DNA of 64,000 nucleotides from Algibacter_G agarivorans (GCF_039543245.1 NZ_BAABJJ010000034.1:117752-181751), one strand, 5' to 3'. Positions 16,763 through 26,301 are shown, numbered from the stretch's first letter. Notes: generated by a model from the letters alone, not told the origin. Program-made: numbers and translations.

Positions 16763-18727
16763 TTACTTCGCAAACTTTTTAACTAGTTTACCAGTATCAA
16801 AATTAAGTTCTAAAATATAAATTCCGTTTGATAAAGTATTAATACTGATTGTGTTTTCTGTACCTTTTTTTACTTTAGCACCTGTAATGCTATAGATACT
16901 ATAGTTTTTAAGCTTTGCACTTCCCGATGAGATTATTTTTAATTCATCTTTATTGGTTATAATTTTTATACCGTTCTCTAACTCAAAATCAGTAGCGCTT
17001 AATGATGCATCTTCAGTAACTGGATTAAAACCTGTCCATAACGCGCCAGAATCTGTAACGTAGGCACCTGTTGTCCCCGTTGGAATATGCAAATTGATTG
17101 TGCTACGATTTGAAGCAAAAGTATCCATGAAATCACCTGTGGTAGTTATAATTGGAGGCGTGATGGCAAGTGAGGTAACATCGGTAAAAGGATTATTATT
17201 AAAAGCTCTATCTTCAATATTAGTTACACTTGCTGGAATAGTTACTGTTGTTAATTGATTTGAACGAAAAGCAGCACTTCCAATAGATGTGACACTATTT
17301 GGAATAGTAAGATTCGCTATATTGTTTTGAAGGAACGCATTCATTGGTATGTCAGTTACACCATTTGGAATAGTTACGCTAGTTAAATCATTATTCATAA
17401 AAGCACCTTGACCAATATTAATTAATGTACTAGGAAAACTAATACTTGTAATACTATTATTTTCGAAAGCAAAATCTCCGATACTTGTTAAATTATTAGA
17501 CAGAACAGCATTGGCTATATTATTATTCTGAAAAGCAGAATTTCCCAAACTTGTAATATTATCTGGAATTGTAACACTGGCTATATTATTAATCGAAAAA
17601 GTACTATTTTCAATAGTAGTCATACTTATAGGGATGTTTACGCTTGTTAAACCACAATTGTTGAAAGCATTTGAACCGATACTGGTAATCCCATTGTGCA
17701 ATGGTGCATCTACTAAGTTTGGGTTATTTGAAAAAGCACTTGGTAAAATAACAGTAACACTGGAAGGAATAGTAACACTGGTTAAGTTTTTTTGAAAAAA
17801 GAATCCAACCTCGGTAACATCATACGTCATGCAACTTCTTGTTACCGTCGAGGGAATATTAACTACTGTCCCGCCTGCGGTATTGTAACCCCCAGTTCTT
17901 ACTGTATTCCCAGATAGAATAGTATAAGTGATATTATTTACTATAAAAAAACCTGTAAGTCCTTCAGCTATACTATTAAAACCTGTCCAAGTTGCATTTG
18001 CATAAGCAGTAGCTGCATTAGATGGTATAGTTAGGTTTATATTACTTCTATTCCCAAAGCTATCAGAACTTACGTTTGGACCAGTTGGCGTATCTATTGA
18101 TGGCGGTGTTGAATTTTGCGAAATAACACAAATTAAGGGATTACTATAAAATGCACGAGTAGCTATGCTATTTACATTACTGGGTATGGTAACACTTGTT
18201 AATTGGTTATTAGAAAATGCATTAGATCCGATGGCAGTAACAGAGCTTGGTATGTCAATAGTAGTTAAAGCACAACTAACAAAAGAAAATTGAGCAATAT
18301 CAGTTAAATTAGCACTAAGTGTAACGCTTGATAATTGTGGATTTTCTGCAAAACTTAAGTTGCTCAATTGGGTAACACTATCAGGAATGGTAACACTAGT
18401 TAATAAGTTACTTTGAAATGCTCTATAGCCAATAAAAGTAACCGAATTAGGAATGGTTACACTAGTTATTTGCGCACCTGTTGTGGTATTACCAAGAAAG
18501 GCCTGATCACCAATTACGGTAACAGTATAAGTTATCGAGTTATTGCTTACCGTTGCTGGAATAGTAACTGACGAACTGCCATTTGTGAAATCATAACCTG
18601 TTACTTGTACCGTATAGGGTGGTGTAGCACTTATAACTTGATACGTGATAAAATTATTAGTAAAAGTTTGCGTAAACCCCAATACATATATTAGTAAAGC
18701 GGTTAAAAAGAGTAGTTGTTTTTTCAT
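16763..18727 (-). CDS. BspA-like leucine-rich-repeat protein with T9SS sorting domain
   Basis: A 654-residue secreted surface protein. The signal peptide is MKKQLLFLTALLIYVLGFTQ. Two blocks of BspA-type leucine-rich repeats follow, with units such as LTSVTIPxSVTxIGxxAFxxN at roughly residues 45-230 and 300-560. The C-terminal ~80 residues are a type IX sorting domain (SISTLSNGIYILELNF, ending KLVKKFAK). I start it at the ATG beginning the signal peptide; the longer frame has 17 unsupported residues. Such proteins usually mediate adhesion or binding at the cell surface. The partner is unknown. Confidence 0.88.
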   Translation of the reverse strand: MKKQLLFLTALLIYVLGFTQTFTNNFITYQVISATPPYTVQVTGYDFTNGSSSVTIPATVSNNSITYTVTVIGDQAFLGNTTTGAQITSVTIPNSVTFIGYRAFQSNLLTSVTIPDSVTQLSNLSFAENPQLSSVTLSANLTDIAQFSFVSCALTTIDIPSSVTAIGSNAFSNNQLTSVTIPSNVNSIATRAFYSNPLICVISQNSTPPSIDTPTGPNVSSDSFGNRSNINLTIPSNAATAYANATWTGFNSIAEGLTGFFIVNNITYTILSGNTVRTGGYNTAGGTVVNIPSTVTRSCMTYDVTEVGFFFQKNLTSVTIPSSVTVILPSAFSNNPNLVDAPLHNGITSIGSNAFNNCGLTSVNIPISMTTIENSTFSINNIASVTIPDNITSLGNSAFQNNNIANAVLSNNLTSIGDFAFENNSITSISFPSTLINIGQGAFMNNDLTSVTIPNGVTDIPMNAFLQNNIANLTIPNSVTSIGSAAFRSNQLTTVTIPASVTNIEDRAFNNNPFTDVTSLAITPPIITTTGDFMDTFASNRSTINLHIPTGTTGAYVTDSGALWTGFNPVTEDASLSATDFELENGIKIITNKDELKIISSGSAKLKNYSIYSITGAKVKKGTENTISINTLSNGIYILELNFDTGKLVKKFAK

Positions 18728-18880
18728 GATTTTGGTTTTTTGGGTTAAATAAAAAGCCAAAGTAGTTGTATAAAACACACTATGATATAGGGAATCTTTT
18801 TCTGAAGGGTTTTAAACAATAAGCGTTGGGTTTGATTTAATATGCGTTTTATGTTGACAGGAATATCTCAAGAAAGTTAA

Positions 18881-18938
18881 TACGAATCAAACTGAAATTC
18901 AAAAAATAGTCATTTCAAGAAGTCTTATAAAACAATAA
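18881..18938 (+). pseudogene. Orphan 3' tail of an acyl-CoA dehydrogenase
   Basis: The frame ending here reads TEIQKIVISRSLIKQ and a stop, nearly the same as the end of the acyl-CoA dehydrogenase at 12435-13577 (SEIQKIVISRSLIRK). TACGAA (the YE of YEGTSEIQ) is still recognisable a few bases upstream. Beyond that the similarity is lost and no start codon or domain remains. Codon choices differ at several synonymous sites, so it is an old copy or a paralogue's remnant. It marks a past duplication, insertion or deletion between the dehydrogenase and the arsenosugar genes. Confidence 0.7.
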
Positions 18939-19088
18939 TTACATAGTTTTTCTCCATAAACTACAGATCTACTTTTAAAAAAATCGTCATCTAATATGTT
19001 TTAAAATATTATTTGGCGATTTTTGTTAAGTTGTACTAAATACGTCGACTTAATAAATTAGATTTCTATCTTTAGAAAAAAATATTTT

Positions 19089-19424
19089 ATGCAAAAAACA
19101 TATTACGATCCAGCCGATTTAAAAAAATTTGGAAAAATAAGCGAATGGAATCAAGAATTAGGCGATAAATTTTTCGAGTATTACAGCAAAGTCTTTGAAG
19201 AAGGTGCACTTACCGCAAGAGAAAAATCCTTAATAGCCTTAGCTGTTTCACACACAGAGCAATGCCCTTACTGCATTGACGCTTACACAAAAGATGGTTT
19301 ACAACGCGGCATAACAAAAGAAGAAATGATGGAAGCCTTACACGTTGGTGCAGCCATAAAAAGTGGAGCGACATTAGTACATGGTGTACAAATGATGAAT
19401 AAAGTAAATAAGTTAGACGGGTAA
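19089..19424 (+). CDS. Carboxymuconolactone-decarboxylase/AhpD-like protein of the arsenosugar cluster
   Basis: A 111-residue cytosolic CMD-family protein with the AhpD-type redox motif EQCPYCIDAYTKDG (CxxC) and a following conserved helix (EEMMEALHVGAAIKSGAT). Small CMD proteins of this type are regularly encoded next to arsS in arsenosugar gene sets, where they are named peroxidase-like. It is the first gene of the plus-strand run, 77 bp before arsS. A thiol-redox role towards an arsenic intermediate is plausible but inferred. A -7-like TATCTTTA lies about 20 bp upstream of the ATG. Confidence 0.85.
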   Translation: MQKTYYDPADLKKFGKISEWNQELGDKFFEYYSKVFEEGALTAREKSLIALAVSHTEQCPYCIDAYTKDGLQRGITKEEMMEALHVGAAIKSGATLVHGVQMMNKVNKLDG

Positions 19425-19501
19425 AACGATTTACAATATAAGACTTACGATTTTTGAGTTTTCAATTCGTAATTCACAATTCGTAATTCTTAAATCAAAA
19501 T

Positions 19502-20557
19502 ATGATAACAAAGTCCCTACATAAACGCAAAAGCGATTTAGCAAATAGCAACAGGCAATTAGAAATTTTATCGAATGGTATTTTCCAAAAAGACGAACTA
19601 CCAACCTTTAAAACTAAAATTTCTGAAACCAATCAGTTTCCGCTTAAAGCGAAAAAACTAGAGATTCTACAAATAAACGTTGGTTACATGTGCAATCAAG
19701 TTTGTGAGCATTGTCATGTAGATGCAGGTCCTGACCGGAAGGAAATTATGACGCGTGATACGATGAGACAGTGTTTAGAGGTCATCAAAAATTCTGATGC
19801 TCATACTTTAGATTTAACGGGAGGCGCTCCAGAAATGAATCCTGATTTTAGATGGTTTGTTGAGGAAGCTGCAAAAGTAGGCATCAAAGATTTTATAGTT
19901 CGTTCAAATTTAACTATAATTAGAGCCAATAAAAAGTATTACGATTTACCAGAATTTTTCAAAAAACACAATGTTCACGTCGTGAGTTCTATGCCGCATT
20001 GGACTAGAGGAAAAACTGACAAACAACGTGGTGATGGTGTTTTTGACAAATCAATAAAAGCATTGCAAGAGCTAAACGCTATTGGTTACGGCATGCCAAA
20101 TAGCGGTCTAAAATTAGATTTAGTTTACAACCCTTCAGGTGCTTTTTTACCAGGCGATCAAGTCGCCATGGAAAAGGATTTTAAGAAAGCCTTAAAAGAA
20201 GATTTTGACATTCAGTTTCATAACCTGTTCGCCATTACAAATTTACCAATTTCACGGTTTTTAGATTATTTAATTGCTTCAGAAAATTACGAAGATTATA
20301 TGTATTCGCTAGTTGAAGCCTATAACCCTGAGGCTGTTGCCCATGTGATGTGCACCAACACCCTTTCTATAAGTTGGGATGGTTATTTATTTGATTGCGA
20401 TTTCAACCAAATGTTAGAATTACCCGTAAACAGTAAAGCAAAACACATATCGGAGTATAATGAAGAATTACTGGAAGGCAGAAACATTGTAATTTCCCAA
20501 CATTGCTATGGTTGCACTGCGGGAGCAGGAAGCAGTTGTCAAGGAAACACGATTTAA
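19502..20557 (+). CDS. arsS: Radical SAM protein ArsS (arsenosugar biosynthesis)
   Basis: A 351-residue cytosolic radical SAM enzyme. The cluster-binding Cys residues are in GYMCNQVCEHCHVDAGP (CX3CX2C), with the SAM motif DLTGGAPEMNP downstream. The C-terminal part carries further Cys residues (DCDFNQ, QHCYGCTAGAGSSC), as expected for the ArsS/DUF3641 family. By the family's known chemistry it joins the 5'-deoxyadenosyl group of SAM to a dimethylated arsenic species, the committed arsenosugar step. Its neighbours (arsM, PNP, glycosyltransferases) fit. The flanking spacers contain AT-rich ATTCGTAATTC-like repeats. Confidence 0.9.
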   Translation: MITKSLHKRKSDLANSNRQLEILSNGIFQKDELPTFKTKISETNQFPLKAKKLEILQINVGYMCNQVCEHCHVDAGPDRKEIMTRDTMRQCLEVIKNSDAHTLDLTGGAPEMNPDFRWFVEEAAKVGIKDFIVRSNLTIIRANKKYYDLPEFFKKHNVHVVSSMPHWTRGKTDKQRGDGVFDKSIKALQELNAIGYGMPNSGLKLDLVYNPSGAFLPGDQVAMEKDFKKALKEDFDIQFHNLFAITNLPISRFLDYLIASENYEDYMYSLVEAYNPEAVAHVMCTNTLSISWDGYLFDCDFNQMLELPVNSKAKHISEYNEELLEGRNIVISQHCYGCTAGAGSSCQGNTI

Positions 20558-20587
20558 GAATTACGACTAACGATTTTTGATTTCAAA

Positions 20588-21088
20588 ATGAAACATTTAC
20601 TCATATTCATTATTATAATTCTTAGTTCAATTCAATTGTGCTTTGCACAAAAATCAATTGACAAGCTTTTGAAACAATATAACGACAATAGCATACCTTA
20701 TATAACGGTTCAAGCATTGGCAATGCCAAAAACCGATGCTATACTTTTAGATTCTAGAGAGCTAAAAGAGTACGAAACAAGTCATATTAAAAACGCTATT
20801 CACGTAGGTTATGACCATTTTAAAATAGATAGTGTAAAGAAAAAAATACCAAATAAAGATTCTAAAATTGTGGTGTATTGTTCTGTCGGAATTCGCTCAG
20901 AAGCTATTGCAGACAGCCTTAAAAAAGCGGGATACAACCATGTAGAAAATTTATATGGTGGTATTTTTGAATGGAAAAGCAATGATTTTCCCGTTTATAA
21001 TTCAGCAGAAAAAGAAACCGACAGTATCCATACATTTAACAAAGTATGGAGCAAATGGTTAAAAAAAGGCATCAAGGTGTATGAATAA
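20588..21088 (+). CDS. Exported rhodanese-like protein
   Basis: A 166-residue protein with a signal peptide (MKHLLIFIIIILSSIQLCFA) and one rhodanese domain. LLDSRELKEYETSHIKNA and the active-site loop VVYCSVGIRSEAIA hold the catalytic Cys. It would act in the periplasm in sulfur or arsenic-thiol transfer. Its last codons overlap the next gene (by 8 bp), so it is translationally coupled to the arsenosugar glycosyltransferase. Rhodaneses in this cluster are common; the exact substrate is not known. Confidence 0.85.
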   Translation: MKHLLIFIIIILSSIQLCFAQKSIDKLLKQYNDNSIPYITVQALAMPKTDAILLDSRELKEYETSHIKNAIHVGYDHFKIDSVKKKIPNKDSKIVVYCSVGIRSEAIADSLKKAGYNHVENLYGGIFEWKSNDFPVYNSAEKETDSIHTFNKVWSKWLKKGIKVYE

Positions 21089-21710
21089 AGAACTCGTTAT
21101 TGTTTTTGTAAAGAACATCAAATTGGGAAAAGTAAAAACGCGACTTGCAAAAACCATAGGCAATCAAGGTGCTTTTGAGGTTTATAGCGAATTGGTAAAA
21201 GTAACCGAAAAAGCAACAACTAACCTTGTGGCAGACAAACGTATCTATTTTTCTGACGCGGTTGTAGATACCAAATGGAAAAACGATTATAAAGCCGTTC
21301 AAGAAGGCATAGATTTAGGCGAACGTATGAAAAATGCTTTCAATAAAGGGTTTGCAGATGGCTATGAGCGTATTGTATTAATAGGTTCAGATTTACCAGA
21401 TATTACAGCAGAACATATTAACCAAGGTCTAAAAGCCTTGAAAGACAGTGCCGGTGTTTTTGGACCAGCCGAAGATGGCGGTTATTACTTAATTGGACTT
21501 TCAAAAATGCATGATTTTGTTTTTAACAACAAACCTTGGAGTCAAACTAGTTTATTAGAAGAAACCCTAAAGGAGTTAAAAGTAAATCATTTGGCATTTA
21601 CTACCCTAGAAACCTTAAACGACATTGATACTTTTGAAGATTTAGAAACCTCTCATTTTTATCAATCCAATTTAGAACTACAAGAAAAAATCAAGCAATT
21701 ACATGATTAA
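21081..21710 (+). CDS. TIGR04282-type glycosyltransferase (arsenosugar cluster)
   Basis: A 209-residue cytosolic nucleotidyltransferase-fold protein of the DUF2064 group. Recognisable segments are KNIKLGKVKTRLAKTIG near the N-terminus, LIGSDLPDIT in the centre and FGPAEDGGYYLIGL. In arsenosugar gene sets this family is annotated as a glycosyltransferase, paired with the TIGR04283 protein encoded at 24734. It overlaps the rhodanese gene, consistent with an operon. The reaction has not been shown for this protein. Confidence 0.85.
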   Translation: MNKELVIVFVKNIKLGKVKTRLAKTIGNQGAFEVYSELVKVTEKATTNLVADKRIYFSDAVVDTKWKNDYKAVQEGIDLGERMKNAFNKGFADGYERIVLIGSDLPDITAEHINQGLKALKDSAGVFGPAEDGGYYLIGLSKMHDFVFNNKPWSQTSLLEETLKELKVNHLAFTTLETLNDIDTFEDLETSHFYQSNLELQEKIKQLHD

Positions 21711-21827
21711 ACGAATGTTTACAAATTAAATTATTATTTTTCAATAATTTAATTTTGAATAAGAGAACGGAGTGGTTACACAGGTTCTCAATTTTTTAAA
21801 CATTTTTTTATTTTAAAAAATTTAAAC

Positions 21828-22640
21828 ATGCTGAAACATATAGAAGAAACCGTTGATTATTTAAAAAACAAAGGGTTTAAAACTCCAGAAATAGGCATTA
21901 TTCTTGGCACAGGATTAGGGCAACTTATCAATGAAATAGACATTATAAAAGAGGTTAGCTACAATCACATCCCTAACTTTCCAACAGCAACTGTCGAGTT
22001 CCATAAAGGCAAACTCATTTACGGCATTCTAGCTGGCAAGAAAGTAGTAGTCATGCAAGGTCGTTTTCATGTTTATGAAGGCTATACACTTCAAGATGTA
22101 ACCTACCCAGTGCGCATCATGGAAAAACTAGGCATCAAAACCCTACTGGTTTCCAATGCAGCTGGAGCCATAAATTTAAACTTCAAAAAGGGAGAACTCA
22201 TGGTTATTGAAGACCACATCAACCTTCAAGGCAGTTCGCCATTAGCTTTTAAAGGTGTTGAACATTTAGGCGAACGTTTTACAGATATGAGCGCGCCCTA
22301 TGATTCAGAAATTAATTCAACATTCAAAAACATCGCAAAAGCAAACCATATTATATTGCATAAAGGTGTTTACGCCAGCGTTGTTGGTCCGCAATTAGAA
22401 ACCAGAGCCGAATACCGCATGTTAAAAATAATTGGCGCAGACGCTGTTGGCATGAGTACCGTACCTGAAATTATTGTCGCTAATCATTTAAATTTAAAAG
22501 TGGCGGCAGTGTCCGTTTTAACAGATGAATGCGACCCAGAAAACCTAAAACCTGTTGATATTAGTGAAATCATCGCTATGGCTACCAAAGCAGAACCGCA
22601 AATGATTACACTTTTTAAAGAGTTAATAAAAACGATGTAA
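21828..22640 (+). CDS. Purine nucleoside phosphorylase
   Basis: A 270-residue trimeric-type (PNP family 2) phosphorylase. The phosphate-binding N-terminus is GIILGTGLGQL. RFHVYEGYT, VSNAAGAINLNFKKGEL, the purine-site VGPQLETRAEYRML and VGMSTVPE follow in family order. It splits purine nucleosides with phosphate. Inside this cluster it could remove adenine from the adenosyl-arsenical made by ArsS, exposing the arsenoribose for glycosylation; this pathway role is inferred from context. A 117-bp gap precedes it. Confidence 0.92.
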   Translation: MLKHIEETVDYLKNKGFKTPEIGIILGTGLGQLINEIDIIKEVSYNHIPNFPTATVEFHKGKLIYGILAGKKVVVMQGRFHVYEGYTLQDVTYPVRIMEKLGIKTLLVSNAAGAINLNFKKGELMVIEDHINLQGSSPLAFKGVEHLGERFTDMSAPYDSEINSTFKNIAKANHIILHKGVYASVVGPQLETRAEYRMLKIIGADAVGMSTVPEIIVANHLNLKVAAVSVLTDECDPENLKPVDISEIIAMATKAEPQMITLFKELIKTM

Positions 22641-22719
22641 TTGTGCAATATTAGTTACACTTAATCATTAATGGAAAGCCTACTTTTACATCACTAAATT
22701 TTTTTTGAAAACACCTATT

Positions 22720-23688
22720 ATGAGCTATTTAGAAACCACCCACGACGTATATAAAGAAGCAGCACTAACCCCAGATGTTGGTCTTTGCTGTACCACCAAC
22801 CCGATTTGGGAATTGCCTGGTTTAAAAATTCCAAAAATCATGCAAGAAATGAATTATGGCTGTGGCTCTACTGTTCATGCTCGCGATTTAACCAATAGTC
22901 CGAAAATGCTTTATGTTGGTGTTGGTGGCGGTATGGAATTGTTGCAATTCGCTTACTTTAATCGTCAAAAAGGAGGTGTTGTTGGTATTGATGTGGTGGA
23001 TGAAATGCTAGAGGCCTCTCGAAAAAACTTTGTTGAAGCTGAAGCTCAAAACGATTGGTTTAAAAGTGAATTTGTAGACCTTAAAAAAGGGGACGCTCTG
23101 CATTTACCTGTTGAAGACAATAGTATTGATGTGGCTGCACAAAACTGCCTTTTTAATATTTTTAAAGCAGATGATTTAAAGAAAGCTATAGCCGAAATGT
23201 ACCGTGTTTTAAAACCTCATGGTAAATTAGTAATGAGCGACCCAACTTGTGAGCAACCTATGAATGATGAACTACGTAATGATGAACGCTTGCGTGCATT
23301 ATGTTTAAGCGGAAGTCTTCCAATTTCAGAATATGTAAAAGCACTAACTGATGCAGGTTTTGGAACTATTGAAATTCGTGCTCGAAAACCATACCGAATT
23401 TTAGACACTAAAAACTACCCTACAGACGAGCTAATCTATATAGAATCCATTGAAGTGGCTGCCATAAAAGACCCAATGCCAGCAGACGGCCCTTGCGTAT
23501 TTACAGGAAAAGCAGCTATTTATTATGGTGATGGACCTTATTTTGATGATAAAGCAGGTCATATTTTACTAAAAAACCAACCCTTAGCCATTTGTGATAA
23601 AACGGCTGGTGTTTTAGCATCTCTTGGTAGAGACGATATTTTTATTAGCGAATCTACTTATCATTATGATGGTGGAGGTTGTTGCTAA
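22720..23688 (+). CDS. arsM: Arsenite methyltransferase ArsM
   Basis: A 322-residue cytosolic SAM-dependent methyltransferase. Cys23-Cys24 near the N-terminus and Cys48 (NYGCGSTV) are candidate arsenic ligands. The SAM-binding loop LYVGVGGGMELLQ is at about residues 64-76, followed by VVGIDVVDEML and DVAAQNCLFNIF. The C-terminus ends with YHYDGGGCC, a further Cys pair. It methylates trivalent arsenic, supplying dimethylarsenic to ArsS. I start at the ATG giving MSYLETTHD; a TTG five codons upstream is less likely. It sits between the phosphorylase and DUF547 genes. Confidence 0.92.
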   Translation: MSYLETTHDVYKEAALTPDVGLCCTTNPIWELPGLKIPKIMQEMNYGCGSTVHARDLTNSPKMLYVGVGGGMELLQFAYFNRQKGGVVGIDVVDEMLEASRKNFVEAEAQNDWFKSEFVDLKKGDALHLPVEDNSIDVAAQNCLFNIFKADDLKKAIAEMYRVLKPHGKLVMSDPTCEQPMNDELRNDERLRALCLSGSLPISEYVKALTDAGFGTIEIRARKPYRILDTKNYPTDELIYIESIEVAAIKDPMPADGPCVFTGKAAIYYGDGPYFDDKAGHILLKNQPLAICDKTAGVLASLGRDDIFISESTYHYDGGGCC

Positions 23689-23871
23689 GACGATAATCGC
23701 CATTTAATTATTATCACTTAAGTAGAAATAATTCATGCAAAATCAACATAGACATCATAATTAACTCCTATTCTGGGTATTGGAATCATCTCAAATACCA
23801 TTGCTGAATTTTTAATTATATGAATCACCAAAGCGTGTAAGGTCTAGCATTTTTTAAGGACTAAATTTCAA

Positions 23872-24741
23872 ATGAGATACAAAAAATTAATCATTCTACT
23901 TTTTTTAATAGCATCTTGTTCTAGCTCAAAACGCATTTCTGAAACAACTTCAAAAGAGGTTTCAAAAACTGTAAAAACTACGGATTCCATAAGTGAGAAC
24001 ATTACACCTATTGAAGAAACTACTCCAAAACCAATAGTAGTTGTTAAAATCAACAAACCCGATATAGAAGCCCCACCTATTAAAGCAGAAACTACAGAAA
24101 AAGTTAACCACCATGCATGGCATGACTTGCTTCAAAAGTATGTATCAAACAAAGGCCATGTTAATTATAAAGGATTAAAGAACAACCGAAATGCGTTATT
24201 AAATTACATTACGGTCTTAGGTAAAAACACGCCTAATGATTTATGGACTAAAGCCGATAAGTTAGCCTATTGGATAAACGCCTATAATGCTTTTACAATT
24301 GATTTAATTCTACAAAATTATCCTGTAAAAAGTATAAAAGACATTAAAAACCCTTGGAAACAACGCTTGTGGAAATTAGGAAGCAAATGGTATAATCTTG
24401 AAGAAATAGAACATCAAATTTTACGTAAAATGGACGAACCCAGAATTCATTTTGCTATTGTTTGCGCCTCTTTCTCTTGTCCTAAATTACAAAACGAAGC
24501 GTTTACGGCTTCAAATATCGAATCGCAACTTACTCTAGCCACTACAGAATTTTTAAACGATTCTGCACGAAACACGATTTCAAAAAACAGTTTAGAGTTA
24601 TCTAAAATTTTTCAATGGTTTGCTAAAGATTTTAAACAAAACCCAAGTTTAATCGATTTTCTAAATCAATATTCAACTATTGAAATTTCAGCGAAAGCGA
24701 AAAAATCGTTTAAAAACTATAATTGGGATTTGAATGAGTAA
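23872..24741 (+). CDS. DUF547 lipoprotein
   Basis: A 289-residue predicted lipoprotein (Cys16 in LIASCSSS) with a Thr/Glu/Pro-rich linker to about residue 75, then a DUF547 domain. The domain shows KLAYWINAYNAFTIDLIL, LEEIEHQILR and FAIVCASFSCPKL, where two Cys residues and the NAYN motif are the family hallmarks. DUF547 proteins are widespread in flavobacteria and often accompany arsenosugar genes, with unknown biochemistry. It overlaps the following glycosyltransferase by 8 bp. A second DUF547 gene lies at 30391-31104. Confidence 0.85.
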   Translation: MRYKKLIILLFLIASCSSSKRISETTSKEVSKTVKTTDSISENITPIEETTPKPIVVVKINKPDIEAPPIKAETTEKVNHHAWHDLLQKYVSNKGHVNYKGLKNNRNALLNYITVLGKNTPNDLWTKADKLAYWINAYNAFTIDLILQNYPVKSIKDIKNPWKQRLWKLGSKWYNLEEIEHQILRKMDEPRIHFAIVCASFSCPKLQNEAFTASNIESQLTLATTEFLNDSARNTISKNSLELSKIFQWFAKDFKQNPSLIDFLNQYSTIEISAKAKKSFKNYNWDLNE

Positions 24742-25528
24742 ATATATGAAGCACCAAATTTCCATTATAATCCCCATTTTAAATGAAGGTCCCTATATTG
24801 GCAAATTACTAGAACATTTACTTGCTAATTCTTCAGTAAAAAATATTTCAGAAATCATTGTTGTTGATGGTGGTAGTATAGATGAAAGTCAAGATATTGT
24901 TCAATCATTTGTTAATTTCAACAAAGGTCGTAAAGAAGCGTACCATTATATAGATACTACTGTTTTAGAAACTAAACCAACTCCAAAGCAAGCAATAAAA
25001 ACCCAAATAAAACTTTTAAATTCAGAAAAAGGACGCGCTAAACAAATGAATTTAGGTGCAAAGACCAGTACCGGAAACATCCTTTATTTTCTACACGCCG
25101 ACTCATTACCACCAAAACATTTTGATAGATTAATTATTAATGAAGTTAAAAACAAGAATCAAGCTGGGTGTTTTAGAATGCAATTTGACAGTAAACATTG
25201 GTGGTTGCGTTTAGCAAGTTGGCTTACAAAATTTAGTTGGCGCGCTTGCCGAGGGGGCGACCAAAGTCAGTTTATAACAAAAAAGCTATTTGATAATATT
25301 GGTGGCTATGATGAAAGCTATACGATTTACGAAGACAATATTTTAATAAACACATTATTCTCAAGAAAACAATTTGTCGTTATCAATAAAAAAATCCGTA
25401 CTTCTGCTAGATTATATAAAAAACACGGTATTTGGAAGTTACAATATCATTATTGGAGTATCTATGTAAAAAGCTGGTTTGGAGCAACAGCAGATGAATT
25501 GTTTGCTTATTATAAAAAATATATTTGA
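24734..25528 (+). CDS. TIGR04283-type glycosyltransferase (arsenosugar cluster)
   Basis: A 264-residue family 2 glycosyltransferase. The nucleotide-binding start is ISIIIPILNEGPYIGKLL, then IIVVDGGSIDES, a GRAKQMNLGAKTSTGNILYFLHADS acceptor loop and CRGGDQSQFI. It has an extra Lys-rich stretch (about residues 55-95) between the first beta-strand unit and the GRAKQMN motif, longer than I expect for the family. The ATG used overlaps the DUF547 stop; a second ATG four codons later is possible. It probably attaches the aglycone in arsenosugar synthesis together with the TIGR04282 protein. Confidence 0.85.
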   Translation: MSKYMKHQISIIIPILNEGPYIGKLLEHLLANSSVKNISEIIVVDGGSIDESQDIVQSFVNFNKGRKEAYHYIDTTVLETKPTPKQAIKTQIKLLNSEKGRAKQMNLGAKTSTGNILYFLHADSLPPKHFDRLIINEVKNKNQAGCFRMQFDSKHWWLRLASWLTKFSWRACRGGDQSQFITKKLFDNIGGYDESYTIYEDNILINTLFSRKQFVVINKKIRTSARLYKKHGIWKLQYHYWSIYVKSWFGATADELFAYYKKYI

Positions 25529-25569
25529 GAACCAACCCAAACATAAAACCTGAAAGGTCTAGTATTAAG

Positions 25570-26301
25570 TTAACCTTTATTCCTCCCCTTTTCATTTGGA
25601 TAAAGTGATGGTAAATTTTCACTTTGAAACACTTCTTTTGTATTTACATCAACACCAGATAATCTCCCTGTAAAGGCAGCACCCGTATCAATATTCCATA
25701 CGTTAACAGCTCGCATAGGCACATCACAATTAAAATTAATGGTTGGCGTATGCCCAATATAAATCTCTTCGTAATGTTTAAGTCTATTAGGGTATATTGC
25801 TGAATCTTTTTCAATACGCTTATCCATAGTCAAAGCCATTTCCCAAAGGGTTCTATCAAAATAGAATGTGGTTTCAAAAACTTCCTTTTCTACACCATGC
25901 ATCGATGTGAACCCTGCATGAAGAAACAATCTATTTTCATCATCTAAATAATACAAAGGCATATTTTCAAAGCATTCTAAATGTTGTTCTTTATCGTCTT
26001 CAGAAAAACCCTCATAACTTTCTATAGTTTCTTTTCCGCCGTGCATATACCAAGTAGGACTAACATCACCGCTCCTCAGCCATTCTTCACACCAAACATC
26101 ATGATTTCCTTTAATGAAAATACAGTTTATTTTTTCAGAAAGTTCAATTAAAAATTGAATCACTTGAGCAGATTCACTCCAACCATCCACATAATCTCCA
26201 ACAAAAACCAAGGTATCGTCATCCTTAACTTCTATTTTATTTAAAACTTGAATCAAAGCTTTTAAACCGCCATGTATATCTCCTATTGCAAAAGTTCTCA
26301 T
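25570..26301 (-). CDS. Calcineurin-like metallophosphoesterase
   Basis: A 243-residue cytosolic phosphatase of the PPP/ApaH-like group. Motifs are in order: GDIHGGLKAL at residues 7-16 (metal ligands D and H), GDYVDGWSES, GNHDVW, then later His residues in LFLHAGFTSMH and IGHTPTI. Such enzymes dephosphorylate proteins or split dinucleoside polyphosphates. It is the first minus-strand gene of the block that interrupts the arsenosugar genes and is convergent with the TIGR04283 gene. Similar phosphatases are often near this cluster, but a link is not proven. Confidence 0.88.
   Translation of the reverse strand: MRTFAIGDIHGGLKALIQVLNKIEVKDDDTLVFVGDYVDGWSESAQVIQFLIELSEKINCIFIKGNHDVWCEEWLRSGDVSPTWYMHGGKETIESYEGFSEDDKEQHLECFENMPLYYLDDENRLFLHAGFTSMHGVEKEVFETTFYFDRTLWEMALTMDKRIEKDSAIYPNRLKHYEEIYIGHTPTINFNCDVPMRAVNVWNIDTGAAFTGRLSGVDVNTKEVFQSENLPSLYPNEKGRNKG

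Noticed and set aside
18891..18938. A short functional peptide gene
   Set aside because: It has no start codon and matches only the C-terminal end of an acyl-CoA dehydrogenase, so it is a remnant.
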